64,000 nt of DNA, taken from assembly GCF_013372265.1 (NCBI RefSeq), contig NZ_CP054051.1, positions 2,256,596 through 2,320,595 of the forward strand, read 5' to 3'. The notes beneath the pieces are model-generated. The model had not been told where the DNA came from. It searched no databases and saw only the letters and a list, made by a program, of their open reading frames with translations. Position numbers and translations under genes: made by a program. Positions within the stretch are counted from its first letter, which is position 1. Every line of letters begins with the position of its first letter. The DNA is from Aliarcobacter cibarius. Lineage in GTDB: Bacteria > Campylobacterota > Campylobacteria > Campylobacterales > Arcobacteraceae. This document shows positions 18,424-27,768 of the stretch, piece by piece.

Positions 18424-19057
18424 CTCCTCTTATGTTCAATATCTTATCTTCACCTAATATTTTCCGCAAATTTTTTATATAAGTTCTAATTGTTGAACTC
18501 TCAACACTATCTTCATATGACCAAATATTATTTGTAAACTCTTCAATACTTATAGTTTTTTTCGAATTATTTAATAAATAAGCAAGTATTTCTGACTCTT
18601 TTCTTGAAATTAAAAAACGCTCATTATTTAAAATTATCTCTAAATTTTGTAAATCTAAGTAGCTCTTTTCATCTATTTTTATAATTTGTCTATCTATATT
18701 AAAAAGCCTTTTTATGTTATTTATTCTAATATCAAGCTCTTTTAGCTCAAAAGGTTTTTTAATATAGTCATCGCATCCACTATCAAATCCTTTTTGCATA
18801 TCTTCAACCATATTTAAAGATGTTACAAATATTGCAGGTGTTAAAATATTATTTTTTCTTAATTCTTTTAATAATTCAAAACCGTTTAAATCAGGAACAT
18901 TTACATCTAAAATTAGTAAATCGAAAGTCTCAGAATATAGATATTTTATTGCTTCATTAGAAGTGAAAGTTGTAATAACTTGGAGTTTTTGATTTGTTAA
19001 GTGTTCTTCTAGAATCTCATTTAGTATCAAATCATCTTCGAGAAGTAATATTTTCAT
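18401..19057 (-). CDS. OmpR-family response regulator
   Basis: A 218-residue two-domain regulator. The receiver has LLEDD, the phosphoacceptor Asp in LLILDVNVPDLNGFELL, and the conserved Lys in IKKPFEL. The C-terminal winged helix has the DNA-contacting pattern SSTIRTYIKNLRKIL and the wing IRGVGYRF. The start ATG lies only about 12 bases after the terminator of the RRM gene, with no clear ribosome-binding site. It pairs with the overlapping histidine kinase gene. Confidence 0.92.
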   Translation of the reverse strand: MKILLLEDDLILNEILEEHLTNQKLQVITTFTSNEAIKYLYSETFDLLILDVNVPDLNGFELLKELRKNNILTPAIFVTSLNMVEDMQKGFDSGCDDYIKKPFELKELDIRINNIKRLFNIDRQIIKIDEKSYLDLQNLEIILNNERFLISRKESEILAYLLNNSKKTISIEEFTNNIWSYEDSVESSTIRTYIKNLRKILGEDKILNIRGVGYRFNK

Positions 19058-19065
19058 ATTAGCAT

Positions 19066-19090
19066 AAAAAAAGGGGCCTTTAAGCCCCTT
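19066..19090 (-). terminator. Intrinsic terminator after the RRM gene
   Basis: A GC-rich 7-bp stem (AAGGGGC / GCCCCTT, arms at 19071-19077 and 19084-19090 on the plus strand) is followed on the minus strand by a run of seven Ts. The response regulator start codon follows almost at once. Confidence 0.85.
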
Positions 19091-19096
19091 ACAGTC

Positions 19097-19378
19097 TTAG
19101 AAATTTCTTCTTGGTCTGCTGTCTCTTGGTTTGTCTTCTTTTGGTTTAGCTTCATTAACTCTTAATGTTCTACCTTCAGTTTCTTTACCATTCAATGCTT
19201 CAATAGCAGCATTTCCAGCAGCTGAATCTTCCATCTCAACAAAAGCAAAACCTTTTGATCTTCCTGTTTCTTTGTCCATGATAACTTTTGCGCTTTTAAC
19301 TGCACCAAATTTAGCAAAAGTTGCTTCTAAATCTTTATCGTTCATTCTGTACGATAAATTACCTACGTAAATATTCAT
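19097..19378 (-). CDS. RRM-domain RNA-binding protein
   Basis: A 93-residue protein that is a single RNA-recognition motif. RNP2 is IYVGNLSYRM at residues 2-11 and RNP1 is KGFAFVEM near 43-50, followed by a short basic tail ending in RPRRNF. Such small glycine-poor RRM proteins occur in cyanobacteria and many Campylobacterota, where they bind single-stranded RNA; some are cold or stress induced. It has an AAAGGAT ribosome-binding site and its own terminator, so it can be monocistronic, with possible read-through into the two-component genes. Confidence 0.93.
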   Translation of the reverse strand: MNIYVGNLSYRMNDKDLEATFAKFGAVKSAKVIMDKETGRSKGFAFVEMEDSAAGNAAIEALNGKETEGRTLRVNEAKPKEDKPRDSRPRRNF

Positions 19379-19430
19379 ATTTTTAATCCTTTGAAAAAGT
19401 TACACATTATGCCTTAATATTTTCTAATAA

Positions 19431-20840
19431 TCAAGAGTTTTTAAAATTTTTTTCCAAAGCTTTTAAAATTCTTTTCTTAACTTCATCAAATCCTAATACA
19501 AATAAAATATCATATACTGATGGTGCTTGAGTCGTTCCTGTAAGACTTAATCTTATAGGTTGAAAAATTTGTGGGAACTTTAACCCTTTTAATTCAATAA
19601 AAGGTTTTGTAATATTTTCTAACTCGCTAACTGATGAAAATTTATCTTTATTATTCTCTAAAAGTTCTATATAAGCATTTAAAACTTCTTGTGTATCTTC
19701 TTTTATAAACTTTTTCACTCCTGCTTCTTCGTACTCTTTTGGTTCATCTTTTATATCAAGAATAGATTTTTTAAGTTCAATTAATGTATTTGCTCTTTGT
19801 TTCGAAAGATTTAAAATATCATCTTTTTTAGAATAATTACTTAAATCTAAATCAAAGAATTTTAGCTCTTCAATCAATCTTTCATTTGAAACAGATTTTA
19901 TATATTCACTATTTAACCATAATAATTTTTCTGCATTATAGGCTGAAGCTGATTTATTTATATTTTTTGGATCAAAAAGTTCTAACATCTCTTGCATTGA
20001 GAATATCTCTTGATCTTTATTTGACCAACCAAGTCTTACTAAGAAATTTAAAAGTGCTTCTGGTAAATATCCAAGTCTTTTATAATCCATAACATCCATT
20101 GCACCATCTCTTTTAGATAGCTTTTTGCCTTCTGGATTATTTATCATTGGAACATGATAAAAGTTTGGATGTTTAACTCCTAAAGCGTTATAAATTACAA
20201 TTTGCTTTGGTGTATTTGATAAGTGGTCATCACCTCTAATAACATCTGTCATTTCCATAAGCATATCATCAATAGTAACAACAAAATTATACGTTGGCAT
20301 TCCATTACTTCTTGCAATTACAAAGTCATCAACAAAAGAAGCATCAAACTTCATTTCACCTTTTACACCATCTGTAAATCTAATTTCTCCAGTTTTTGGA
20401 GCTTTGATTCTAATAACTGGTTCAACACCTTCAGGGATAGGAGGTAAAACTTTTCCATCTTCAGGTCTCCATGTTTCATCATATCTTGGTGTTTGTTTTG
20501 CAGCTTCTTGTTTTGCTCTTAATGCATCAAGTTCTTCTCTACTCATATAACATTTATAAGCATTTCCACTTTCAAGTAATTTATTTATATATTCTTTATA
20601 AATTTCTGTTCTTTTTGATTGGTATTCAACTTCTCCATCATAAGATAAACCTACCCAGTTAAAAGCTTCAATAATTGCATTTAAAGCTTCTTGACTATTT
20701 CTTTCTAAATCTGTATCCTCAATTCTAAGTCTAAAAATTCCATTATTTTTTCTAGCCCATAAATAACTATATAATGATGTTCTAAGTCCACCAATATGTA
20801 AATATCCTGTTGGACTTGGTGCAAATCTAGTTACAACCAT
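19431..20840 (-). CDS. gltX: Glutamyl-tRNA synthetase
   Basis: A 469-residue class I aminoacyl-tRNA synthetase. The HIGH-type motif is GYLHIGGLRT near residue 12, and the KMSKS-type motif is KLSKRDG near residue 240. A C-terminal anticodon-binding helical domain follows. Length is normal. Many Campylobacterota carry two gltX copies, one acting on tRNA-Gln precursors with GatCAB; gatB is in this window, but which gltX type this is cannot be told by eye. It starts 2 bases after the small membrane ORF upstream, so it is probably translated in a coupled way. Confidence 0.95.
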   Translation of the reverse strand: MVVTRFAPSPTGYLHIGGLRTSLYSYLWARKNNGIFRLRIEDTDLERNSQEALNAIIEAFNWVGLSYDGEVEYQSKRTEIYKEYINKLLESGNAYKCYMSREELDALRAKQEAAKQTPRYDETWRPEDGKVLPPIPEGVEPVIRIKAPKTGEIRFTDGVKGEMKFDASFVDDFVIARSNGMPTYNFVVTIDDMLMEMTDVIRGDDHLSNTPKQIVIYNALGVKHPNFYHVPMINNPEGKKLSKRDGAMDVMDYKRLGYLPEALLNFLVRLGWSNKDQEIFSMQEMLELFDPKNINKSASAYNAEKLLWLNSEYIKSVSNERLIEELKFFDLDLSNYSKKDDILNLSKQRANTLIELKKSILDIKDEPKEYEEAGVKKFIKEDTQEVLNAYIELLENNKDKFSSVSELENITKPFIELKGLKFPQIFQPIRLSLTGTTQAPSVYDILFVLGFDEVKKRILKALEKNFKNS

Positions 20841-20842
20841 AT

Positions 20843-20941
20843 TTATTTCTCCTCTTTTTTATTATGTATATAAAATCCAATACCACTTGCTAATACAACA
20901 ACTACTATAAAAAGTATTAAACCTATTTCAAGAATTCCCAT
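20843..20941 (-). CDS. Predicted 32-residue single-pass membrane protein ahead of gltX
   Basis: A short ORF (ATG at 20941, TAA at 20843) encodes 32 residues: a short start MGILEIG, a continuous hydrophobic helix ([17 protein letters not shown]) and a charged tail (IHNKKEEK). That is the layout of a small inner-membrane protein with its tail in the cytoplasm. AAAGGAG lies about 10 bases upstream. It overlaps the rlmN 3' end by 14 bases and ends 2 bases before the gltX ATG, with the GAGGAG of its own last codons acting as the gltX ribosome-binding site. It may be a real small protein or a leader coupling translation to gltX. Confidence 0.55.
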   Translation of the reverse strand: MGILEIGLILFIVVVVLASGIGFYIHNKKEEK

Positions 20942-22010
20942 TTAATTCTTTCTCCTTTAATTGTCCACAAGCTGCACTTATATCCAATCCTTTTGATTCT
21001 CGAATTGTACAAATAACTCCTTTAGAGTTTAGAAAATCTTTAAATCTCATCATATCAGCCTCAAGAGGTCTTTGATATGAAGTTCCTGGATATGGATTAA
21101 AATATATTAAATTTACTTTCGCTTGAATACCATCTAAAAGCTTTACAAGTTTTTTAGCAGCATCTAAACTATCATTTTTATCTTTTATTACTAGATACTC
21201 AAACATAACTTTTTTTCTAGTATCTACTGGAAACGCTTTAACTGCATCTATAATTGATGCAATATTATAAGCTTTGTTCATAGGTATTAATTCACTTCTT
21301 AATTCATCGTCAACAGCATGAAGAGAGATAGCAAGTTGAATTTGTAAATCTTTTTCACCTAATTTTTTAATTTTGCTCGCAATTCCTGAAGTTGAAACAG
21401 TTTGTCTTCTTCTACTTATTGCTAAACCATCAAGTTCAGAGAAAATCTCAACTGCTTTTACAAAATTATCAAAATTATCAAGAGGTTCACCCATTCCCAT
21501 ATAAACAATATTTAAAGCTTTATTTTCAGCTATATCGTTATCTCTTTTTATATGTATTATTTGAGCTATGTACTCACCAACTGTAAGATTTCTTACGAAT
21601 CCACCTTTTGCTGTTAAACAAAAACTACATCCTACTTTGCATCCTACTTGACTTGAAATACAAACTGTATATTTTTCACTTCTAACAATTTGTCCATCTC
21701 CATCAATTTTTTTATCTTTCATTAAAAGTAAAACTGCTTCGATTGTATGGTTATCTCTTAATTTAAAAAGATATTTTATACTTCCATCACTGCTTTGCTC
21801 TTTTTTTACTTCTTTTAAAATATCAATTGAATAATTTGCTTTCAAATCTTCAATCAACTCTTTTGGAAGATTTTTCATATCATCGTAAGAACTTGCATAT
21901 TTTTTATAAAGCCAATTATAAACCTGTTTTGCTCTAAAAGATGGTTTTAATTTCTCTTTTAATTCATCTAGTGTATAGTCATATATTGATGACTCATCAA
22001 ATTTTGCCAC
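20928..22010 (-). CDS. rlmN: 23S rRNA (adenine-2503-C2)/tRNA methyltransferase RlmN
   Basis: A 360-residue radical SAM methyltransferase. The [4Fe-4S] motif is [15 protein letters not shown] (CxxxCxxC) near residue 125, followed by [11 protein letters not shown]. The late cysteine in DISAACGQL is the second of the RlmN catalytic pair. It methylates A2503 of 23S rRNA and A37 of some tRNAs. Its ATG overlaps the stop of the phosphorylase-like gene by one base. The neighbourhood (rlmN, phosphorylase-like, rsmA, RNase J) matches that in Campylobacter jejuni. Confidence 0.95.
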   Translation of the reverse strand: MAKFDESSIYDYTLDELKEKLKPSFRAKQVYNWLYKKYASSYDDMKNLPKELIEDLKANYSIDILKEVKKEQSSDGSIKYLFKLRDNHTIEAVLLLMKDKKIDGDGQIVRSEKYTVCISSQVGCKVGCSFCLTAKGGFVRNLTVGEYIAQIIHIKRDNDIAENKALNIVYMGMGEPLDNFDNFVKAVEIFSELDGLAISRRRQTVSTSGIASKIKKLGEKDLQIQLAISLHAVDDELRSELIPMNKAYNIASIIDAVKAFPVDTRKKVMFEYLVIKDKNDSLDAAKKLVKLLDGIQAKVNLIYFNPYPGTSYQRPLEADMMRFKDFLNSKGVICTIRESKGLDISAACGQLKEKELNGNS

Positions 22011-22555
22011 TATTTTGCCTCTTTTATTATATTTTTATCTTCTAAATATTTTACTAATATTCTCATTGCCTCTTTATGATTTTTAATAAAATCACTATGA
22101 GCACTTTCATTTGTATAATTCGTAACTACAAAAATCCCAAAAGCTGGAATTTCAAACTCTTTTGCAACACTTAAAACTGAAAAAAACTCCATATTTTCCA
22201 AATCTATATTAAATTCTAAAAAATCTTTTGATAAATTACTGTTTGTACTTATGTAGTTTGAACTATTAACTACAACTTCACTTGTTGTTAATTTCGTATC
22301 AATTACTACTGCATTGTCTATTGGAGTATATGAAAAGTTTTCTAAAAAACTTAACTCAACATTACTAGAATTTTTTGATTCTACAATATCAAATATATTA
22401 TATCTCCCATAACTTCCTGCACTTCCTATAAATAAAATATATTCTGGTCTATTAAATAAACACAATTTTGTAAGATTAATAGCACTTTCAACTAATCCTA
22501 CACCTATTGGTCTAGCAAAAGGAAAAGTTTCATTCTTTCCTGCACTTACTATCAT
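22010..22555 (-). CDS. Nucleoside phosphorylase-like protein (PNP/MTAN superfamily)
   Basis: A 181-residue protein of the PNP_UDP_1 fold, shorter than classical nucleoside phosphorylases. Recognisable parts are [11 protein letters not shown] near residue 40, the core strand [23 protein letters not shown] (given here by its ends: about residues 127-149), and TNESAHSDF at the active-site Asp. Campylobacter has a similar protein between rlmN and rsmA. Substrate is unknown; nucleosidase or phosphorylase activity is family-level inference. ATG 22555 (overlapping the upstream stop as ATGA) is preferred to TTG 22561. Confidence 0.75.
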   Translation of the reverse strand: MIVSAGKNETFPFARPIGVGLVESAINLTKLCLFNRPEYILFIGSAGSYGRYNIFDIVESKNSSNVELSFLENFSYTPIDNAVVIDTKLTTSEVVVNSSNYISTNSNLSKDFLEFNIDLENMEFFSVLSVAKEFEIPAFGIFVVTNYTNESAHSDFIKNHKEAMRILVKYLEDKNIIKEAK

Positions 22556-23247
22556 TTGCAATCCAAAATATAATTTGTATTTATTTTAATATTTTGTTCA
22601 CTATTTAATGGTGATATATCTGTATTAACAGAAGTTGATACACTATCCATACTAACACTTAACATTCTATTTTTTGGTGTAATATATCCATAATCTTCAT
22701 TTATATTTACGTTTTTAACTTCACATTTTTTTGAAACTTTTTGAGATAATTCTCTTGCATAGTTTTCTACCCAAACCAATGATTCTAATCTAAGTTCATC
22801 TATAACTTTATTTTGTAATTTATTACTTAGTTCCCATGATAAATTTGAAATATTTAATTTCAAATCATTTGATTTTAAACTATCTTTTAACTCCACTAAA
22901 TCGTTCAGAAACTTATTTATATTTGTTGCATCTTCAGATTTTATACTAAATCTTGAATCTCCAATATAGCCTTTAAAAATTGATTTATTATTTACATACT
23001 CATATTTTGGAGTCAAATTATAATTCATATTTTCTATTGTAATATATTTTGTATTTTTTAAAAAATTATTGAATTTTTCTATCTCACCATTTACACTTTT
23101 TTCATCTTGTTTCACAACTGTAATATTTACATTACTTACTAAAATATCAGAATTTACATTTTTTGAAAATGATTTATTAAAATTCATTTCATAAGAAAAA
23201 CCTAATATTGGTAGAAATAGTGCTATTTTAAGTAATTTCTTTTTCAT
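22552..23247 (-). CDS. SIMPL (DUF541) domain periplasmic protein
   Basis: A 231-residue protein with a signal peptide (MKKKLLKIALFLPILGFS). The rest fits the SIMPL/DUF541 family (BP26-like): an N-terminal strand pattern with KQDEKSVNGEIEKFNNFL, a middle YKNxSIF-like strand and a late ARELSQKVSKKCEV helix, ending in a Cys strand (ILDCK). Family members form channel-like periplasmic oligomers of uncertain role. It sits 1 base after the hisF stop and overlaps the phosphorylase-like gene by 4 bases, so these minus-strand genes are probably one transcript. Confidence 0.75.
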   Translation of the reverse strand: MKKKLLKIALFLPILGFSYEMNFNKSFSKNVNSDILVSNVNITVVKQDEKSVNGEIEKFNNFLKNTKYITIENMNYNLTPKYEYVNNKSIFKGYIGDSRFSIKSEDATNINKFLNDLVELKDSLKSNDLKLNISNLSWELSNKLQNKVIDELRLESLVWVENYARELSQKVSKKCEVKNVNINEDYGYITPKNRMLSVSMDSVSTSVNTDISPLNSEQNIKINTNYILDCK

Positions 23248-23248
23248 T

Positions 23249-24010
23249 TCATATCCTTACATTTACACCATTTTTTTGTAAATATCTTTTTAAATCCATA
23301 ATATCTACTTCTTTAAAGTGAAAAATTGAAGCAGCCAATGCAGCACTTGCACCACAATCAAAAGCCTCTTTAAAGTGTTCCATATTACCAGCTCCACCAC
23401 TTGCAATTACTGGAATATTTAATATTTTAGATAAATTTTGTGTAATTTCAATATCAAATCCATTTTTTACACCATCTGTATCCATAGAAGTTAATAGTAT
23501 TTCTCCAGCACCTCTACTTTCAACTTCTCTTGCCCAAGCAATTGCATCAAGACCTGTATCTTCTCTTCCACCCTTTACAAAAACATGATATGAACCGTCT
23601 TGTACTTTTTTTACATCAATAGCTACTACTATACATTGGCTACCAAATCTTTTTGCACCATCATCAATTAAATTTGGAGTTTTAACAGCACTAGAATTTA
23701 CTGATATCTTGTCACATCCAACATTTAATAATGCATATATATCATCTAAATTTCTTATTCCTCCACCAACAGTTAAAGGAATAAACACTTCTTTAGCAAC
23801 ATTCTTCACAATATCTACAATTGTTCCTCTATTTTCAACACTTGCGCTAATATCTAAAAAAGTTAATTCATCTGCACCTTCATCATTATATCTTTTTGCA
23901 ATTTCAACAGGATCGCCTGCATCTTTTAGTCCTACAAAATTTACACCCTTTACAACTCTTCCATTATTTACATCTAAGCATGGAATTATTCTCTTTGTTA
24001 GATTATTCAA
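23249..24010 (-). CDS. hisF: Imidazole glycerol phosphate synthase cyclase subunit HisF
   Basis: A 253-residue TIM-barrel enzyme of histidine synthesis that pairs with the HisH glutaminase. It has the catalytic aspartates in [14 protein letters not shown] near residue 11 and in the [10 protein letters not shown] loop, and the phosphate-binding GGGIR and ASGGAG loops. It starts with TTG, supported by AAGGAA six bases upstream. It is the first gene of the minus-strand run toward gltX and is divergent from rsmA. HisH is not in the window. Confidence 0.96.
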   Translation of the reverse strand: MNNLTKRIIPCLDVNNGRVVKGVNFVGLKDAGDPVEIAKRYNDEGADELTFLDISASVENRGTIVDIVKNVAKEVFIPLTVGGGIRNLDDIYALLNVGCDKISVNSSAVKTPNLIDDGAKRFGSQCIVVAIDVKKVQDGSYHVFVKGGREDTGLDAIAWAREVESRGAGEILLTSMDTDGVKNGFDIEITQNLSKILNIPVIASGGAGNMEHFKEAFDCGASAALAASIFHFKEVDIMDLKRYLQKNGVNVRI

Positions 24011-24066
24011 TTGAAATTCCTTAAAAATTAGTTATTAATATTACCTAAATGTAAGTTAAAATAAAG

Positions 24067-24072
24067 TATACT
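24067..24072 (+). promoter_or_regulatory. -10-like element just upstream of rsmA (possible leaderless start)
   Basis: TATACT ends 8 bases before the rsmA ATG and no ribosome-binding site is visible. If used, transcription would start at or next to the start codon. This is weak, since the region is AT-rich. Confidence 0.3.
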
Positions 24073-24080
24073 CCTATCTC

Positions 24081-24878
24081 ATGGATAAAGTAAAAGCAAA
24101 AAAAGAGTTCGGACAAAATTTTTTAAAAGATGATTCAGTATTAAATAAAATCATCCAATCGATGCCCCATAACAATAATCATATTGTAGAAATTGGGCCT
24201 GGATTAGGTGATTTAACTAAAAATTTAGTTAAATACAAAGATGTGACAGCTTATGAGGTTGATACCGATTTAATTGGTATTTTAAAGTCGAAATTTGCAA
24301 AAGAATTAGAGAGCAAAAAGTTCACGCTAAAACATATAGATGTTTTAAAAGCTTGGGATGAGCTGAACTCTTTGCACAATGGTAAATATGACTTGATAGC
24401 AAACTTACCATACTATATTGCAACAAATATTATATTAAGAGCTTTTGAAGATGACCTTTGTGAACACATTATTGTAATGGTTCAAAAAGAGGTGGCTGAA
24501 AAGTTTACAGCAAAAGTAAATGATAAAGAGTACTCATCTTTAGGAATAATTACCGAAACTATCTCTAAAGATTCAAGAATACTTTTTGATGTTCCACCTG
24601 AGGCATTTGACCCAATGCCAAAAGTTATATCTTCAATTCTTTATATAAAAAAAGATTTATCAAAAAAATTTGATAAAGATTTTAATAAGTTTTTAAAATC
24701 GTGTTTTGTTCAACCGCGAAAAAAACTATCTAAAAATCTCAGTTCAATTGTTGATAAAATCAAGATTTCAACTATATTTGAAGAGTTAAATCTAAACGAC
24801 AATCTTCGACCTCATGAAGTTAGTGCATCTTTGTATAGCCAAATGTATACAAAGGTAAAAGATGGAAGAGATAATTAA
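24081..24878 (+). CDS. rsmA: 16S rRNA dimethyladenosine transferase RsmA (KsgA)
   Basis: A 265-residue SAM-dependent enzyme that dimethylates A1518 and A1519 of 16S rRNA during small-subunit assembly. It has the family N-terminus KKEFGQNFLKDDSV, the SAM-binding EIGPGLGDLT, the catalytic NLPYYIAT (NxPY) motif and a C-terminal helical domain with VQPRKKLSKNL. An in-frame TAA a few codons upstream excludes a longer start. The end overlaps the RNase J gene by 17 bases, an arrangement shared with Campylobacter. Confidence 0.96.
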   Translation: MDKVKAKKEFGQNFLKDDSVLNKIIQSMPHNNNHIVEIGPGLGDLTKNLVKYKDVTAYEVDTDLIGILKSKFAKELESKKFTLKHIDVLKAWDELNSLHNGKYDLIANLPYYIATNIILRAFEDDLCEHIIVMVQKEVAEKFTAKVNDKEYSSLGIITETISKDSRILFDVPPEAFDPMPKVISSILYIKKDLSKKFDKDFNKFLKSCFVQPRKKLSKNLSSIVDKIKISTIFEELNLNDNLRPHEVSASLYSQMYTKVKDGRDN

Positions 24879-26796
24879 AGACGAAAATAGACAAGAAAAT
24901 AAGGCAGATTTTAAACAAACTAAACAAGAAAATCAAGAAAATACTGGTTCAACTGAACAAAACCAAAGTAAAAAACCTCCTTTTAAAAAGAGAAAACCTA
25001 AACCTAAATTTTTAAATAAAGATGTTCCAACAAATGGAGAGGGATGGACAAACGATTTAAAAAGAGCATATGTTATAAATGAAAAAATCCACAAAGATAG
25101 ACTTAATCCTCACTACAAATTAAATTTAAACACTAATGCTAAAATTAGAATTACTCCTCTTGGTGGATTAAATGAGATTGGTGGTAATATGATGGTTGTT
25201 GAAACTGAAAATGAAGCAATCATTGTAGATGTTGGTATGAGTTTTCCAGATGGTGAAATGCATGGAGTTGATATCTTGATTCCAGATTTTTCATATCTAA
25301 GAGAAATAAAAGATAAAATTGTTGCTGTTATCATTACTCATGGACATGAAGACCATATAGGTGCAATGCCATATTTATTTAAAGAAATGCAATTCCCTAT
25401 ATATGGTACATCTTTACCTCTTGAAATGATTGGTTCTAAATTTGATGAACATAAAATGAGAGAGCATAGATCACTATTTAGAGCTATATCAAAAAGAACT
25501 CCAATTAAAATTGGTAATGATTTTGAAATAGAATGGATGCATATTACTCACTCTATTATTGATTCATCTGCAATTGCAATTAAAACAGCAGCTGGAACAA
25601 TGATTCACACTGGAGATTTCAAAATTGACCATACACCTTACGATGGATTCCCAACAGATATTCACAGACTTGCTCATTATGGGGAAGAGGGTGTTTTAGT
25701 TTTAACTTCTGATTCAACAAACTCTCACTCACCAGGATTTACAAAAACTGAAAAAGCAGTTGGACCAACTTTTGAAAGAATTTTTTCTACTTCTCAAGGT
25801 AGAGTTATTATGTCAACTTTCTCTTCAAATATTCATAGAGTTGCACAGGCTATTGAAAAAGCTTTAAAATATGGAAGAAAAATTTGTGTTATTGGTAGAT
25901 CTATGGAAAAAAACCTTGAAATTGCAATGAATTTAGGTTATATCAAGTTCCCTAAAGATCAATTTATTGAAGCTCATGAAGTAAATAAATATAGTGATAA
26001 AGAAGTTATGATTGTAACAACAGGAAGTCAAGGTGAATCTATGAGTGCATTGTATAGAATGGCAATTCATGAACACAGACATGTAAAAATCAAACCTGAT
26101 GATCAAATTATTTTATCTGCAAAAGCTATTCCTGGAAATGAAGGAAGTGTTTCTGAAATAATAAACCACCTTTTAAAAGCAGGGGCTAAAGTTGCTTATC
26201 AAGATTATACAGATATTCACGTATCTGGACATGCTGCACAAGAAGAACAAAAATTAATGTTAAGATTAATTAAACCAAAATTCTTCTTACCAGTTCATGG
26301 TGAATATAACCATGCGTTAAAACATGGAGAAACTGGTGTTGATTGTGGTGTTTTAGAAAGAAATGTTTATGTAATGGCTGATGGCGAACAAATTGAAGTT
26401 AATCCTAAATATCTTAAAAAAGTAAGAACTGTAAAAAGTGGTAAAGTTTATATTGATAATCAGCTAAATAACAAAATTACAGATGATGTAGTAATTGATA
26501 GACAAACTATGGCTAAAGAGGGTATTGTTATGATTGTTGCTCAAATCAATGAAAATGACAGATCTTTAGCTAGTAAACCAAAAGTTGCTTCTTTTGGATT
26601 TATTTCAGATAAGCAAGATAGATTCTTTACAAACGAGATTGAAGAACTTTTAAATACATTCCTTTTAAATGCTAAACCAGGAATTTTCAAAAATAGTAGA
26701 ATTTTAGAAGATGAATTAAGAAAAGTTGTAAGAAAACATTGTGTAAGAAAATACAAAAAATACCCAATGATTGTTCCTACTATATTTGTTCAATAA
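24862..26796 (+). CDS. rnj: Ribonuclease J
   Basis: A 644-residue metallo-beta-lactamase/beta-CASP ribonuclease for 5'-3' exonucleolytic and endonucleolytic RNA decay. An unusual but lineage-typical N-terminal extension (about 1-90) is rich in Lys, Gln, Asn and Pro. The catalytic core has ITHGHEDHIGAMPY (HxHxDH), a GDFKIDHTP motif, and the beta-CASP HxSGHA segment (IHVSGHAAQEE). A C-terminal domain follows. In Helicobacter RNase J works with the helicase RhpA; a DEAD-box helicase is encoded at 36344-37864, but a partnership here is inference. Confidence 0.95.
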   Translation: MEEIIKDENRQENKADFKQTKQENQENTGSTEQNQSKKPPFKKRKPKPKFLNKDVPTNGEGWTNDLKRAYVINEKIHKDRLNPHYKLNLNTNAKIRITPLGGLNEIGGNMMVVETENEAIIVDVGMSFPDGEMHGVDILIPDFSYLREIKDKIVAVIITHGHEDHIGAMPYLFKEMQFPIYGTSLPLEMIGSKFDEHKMREHRSLFRAISKRTPIKIGNDFEIEWMHITHSIIDSSAIAIKTAAGTMIHTGDFKIDHTPYDGFPTDIHRLAHYGEEGVLVLTSDSTNSHSPGFTKTEKAVGPTFERIFSTSQGRVIMSTFSSNIHRVAQAIEKALKYGRKICVIGRSMEKNLEIAMNLGYIKFPKDQFIEAHEVNKYSDKEVMIVTTGSQGESMSALYRMAIHEHRHVKIKPDDQIILSAKAIPGNEGSVSEIINHLLKAGAKVAYQDYTDIHVSGHAAQEEQKLMLRLIKPKFFLPVHGEYNHALKHGETGVDCGVLERNVYVMADGEQIEVNPKYLKKVRTVKSGKVYIDNQLNNKITDDVVIDRQTMAKEGIVMIVAQINENDRSLASKPKVASFGFISDKQDRFFTNEIEELLNTFLLNAKPGIFKNSRILEDELRKVVRKHCVRKYKKYPMIVPTIFVQ

Positions 26797-26805
26797 GGAA
26801 TTTTT

Positions 26806-27768
26806 ATGAACTACAAAGAGATAGTAAAAGAAGTTTTACTAACTGAAGCAAAAGAGTTAGAAAGAGCCTCATACTCTATCTCTTTTGATATTGAAAATAT
26901 TGTAAATCTTATAATAAAATCTAAGGGCAAGCTTATCGTTACTGGAGTAGGGAAATCTGGTTTAGTTGGTGCTAAAATTGCAGCAACTTTAGCAAGTACA
27001 GGGACTAGTTCTTTCTTTCTTCATCCTACTGAAGCTATGCATGGTGATTTAGGAATGATTGGTAAAGATGATGTTGTTCTTGCAATATCATATAGTGGAG
27101 AGAGTGAAGAACTTATACAAATACTACCTCACTTAAAAAGATTGAATGTTCCTTTAATTGCTATGGCAAAAGATTCTAATTCTACTTTAGCAAAATATTC
27201 AGACTATTTTATGAATATTTTTGTACAAAAAGAGGCTTGTCCTTTAGATACTGCTCCAACATCTTCAACTACTTTAACTATGGCTATGGGAGATGCTCTT
27301 GCTGTTTGTTTAATGAAAAAAAGAAATTTCAAAAAAGAAGATTTTGCATCATTTCATCCTGGAGGAAGTCTTGGTAAAAAACTTTTCATTAAAGTTCAAG
27401 ATCTATTAAGAAAAGATAATCTTCCTATTGTTTCACGTGAAACAAAACTAAAAGATGCAATTATTACAATGAGTGAAGGGCGATTAGGTTCTGTTATAAT
27501 TATAGATGAAGAAAGTAGGGTAGTTGGTATACTGAGTGATGGAGATTTAAGAAGAGCACTTATGAAAGAAAATTTTTCTTTAGATTGTAATGTTGAAGAA
27601 ATTGCAACACTAAATCCAAGAACATTTGACGATGAAAATCTTCTTGCAAGTGATGCATTACAAATAATTGAGAATTATAAAATTCAAGTATTAATTATTA
27701 CAAATAAAGAGAAAAAACTAGTTGGGATATTACATATCCATGACTTAATTGAAGCAGGTATAAAATGA
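26806..27768 (+). CDS. kdsD: KpsF/KdsD-type arabinose-5-phosphate isomerase
   Basis: A 320-residue sugar isomerase that converts ribulose-5-phosphate to arabinose-5-phosphate, the first step toward Kdo for lipopolysaccharide. An N-terminal SIS domain (about 35-170) has GVGKSGLVGAKIAATLASTG and SYSGESEEL; two CBS domains follow (about 200-320, with ILSDGDLRRAL). AAGGAATTTTT precedes the ATG. It ends overlapping rluB by 4 bases. kdsD or kpsF naming depends on whether the cell has capsule genes, which are not in the window. Confidence 0.93.
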   Translation: MNYKEIVKEVLLTEAKELERASYSISFDIENIVNLIIKSKGKLIVTGVGKSGLVGAKIAATLASTGTSSFFLHPTEAMHGDLGMIGKDDVVLAISYSGESEELIQILPHLKRLNVPLIAMAKDSNSTLAKYSDYFMNIFVQKEACPLDTAPTSSTTLTMAMGDALAVCLMKKRNFKKEDFASFHPGGSLGKKLFIKVQDLLRKDNLPIVSRETKLKDAIITMSEGRLGSVIIIDEESRVVGILSDGDLRRALMKENFSLDCNVEEIATLNPRTFDDENLLASDALQIIENYKIQVLIITNKEKKLVGILHIHDLIEAGIK

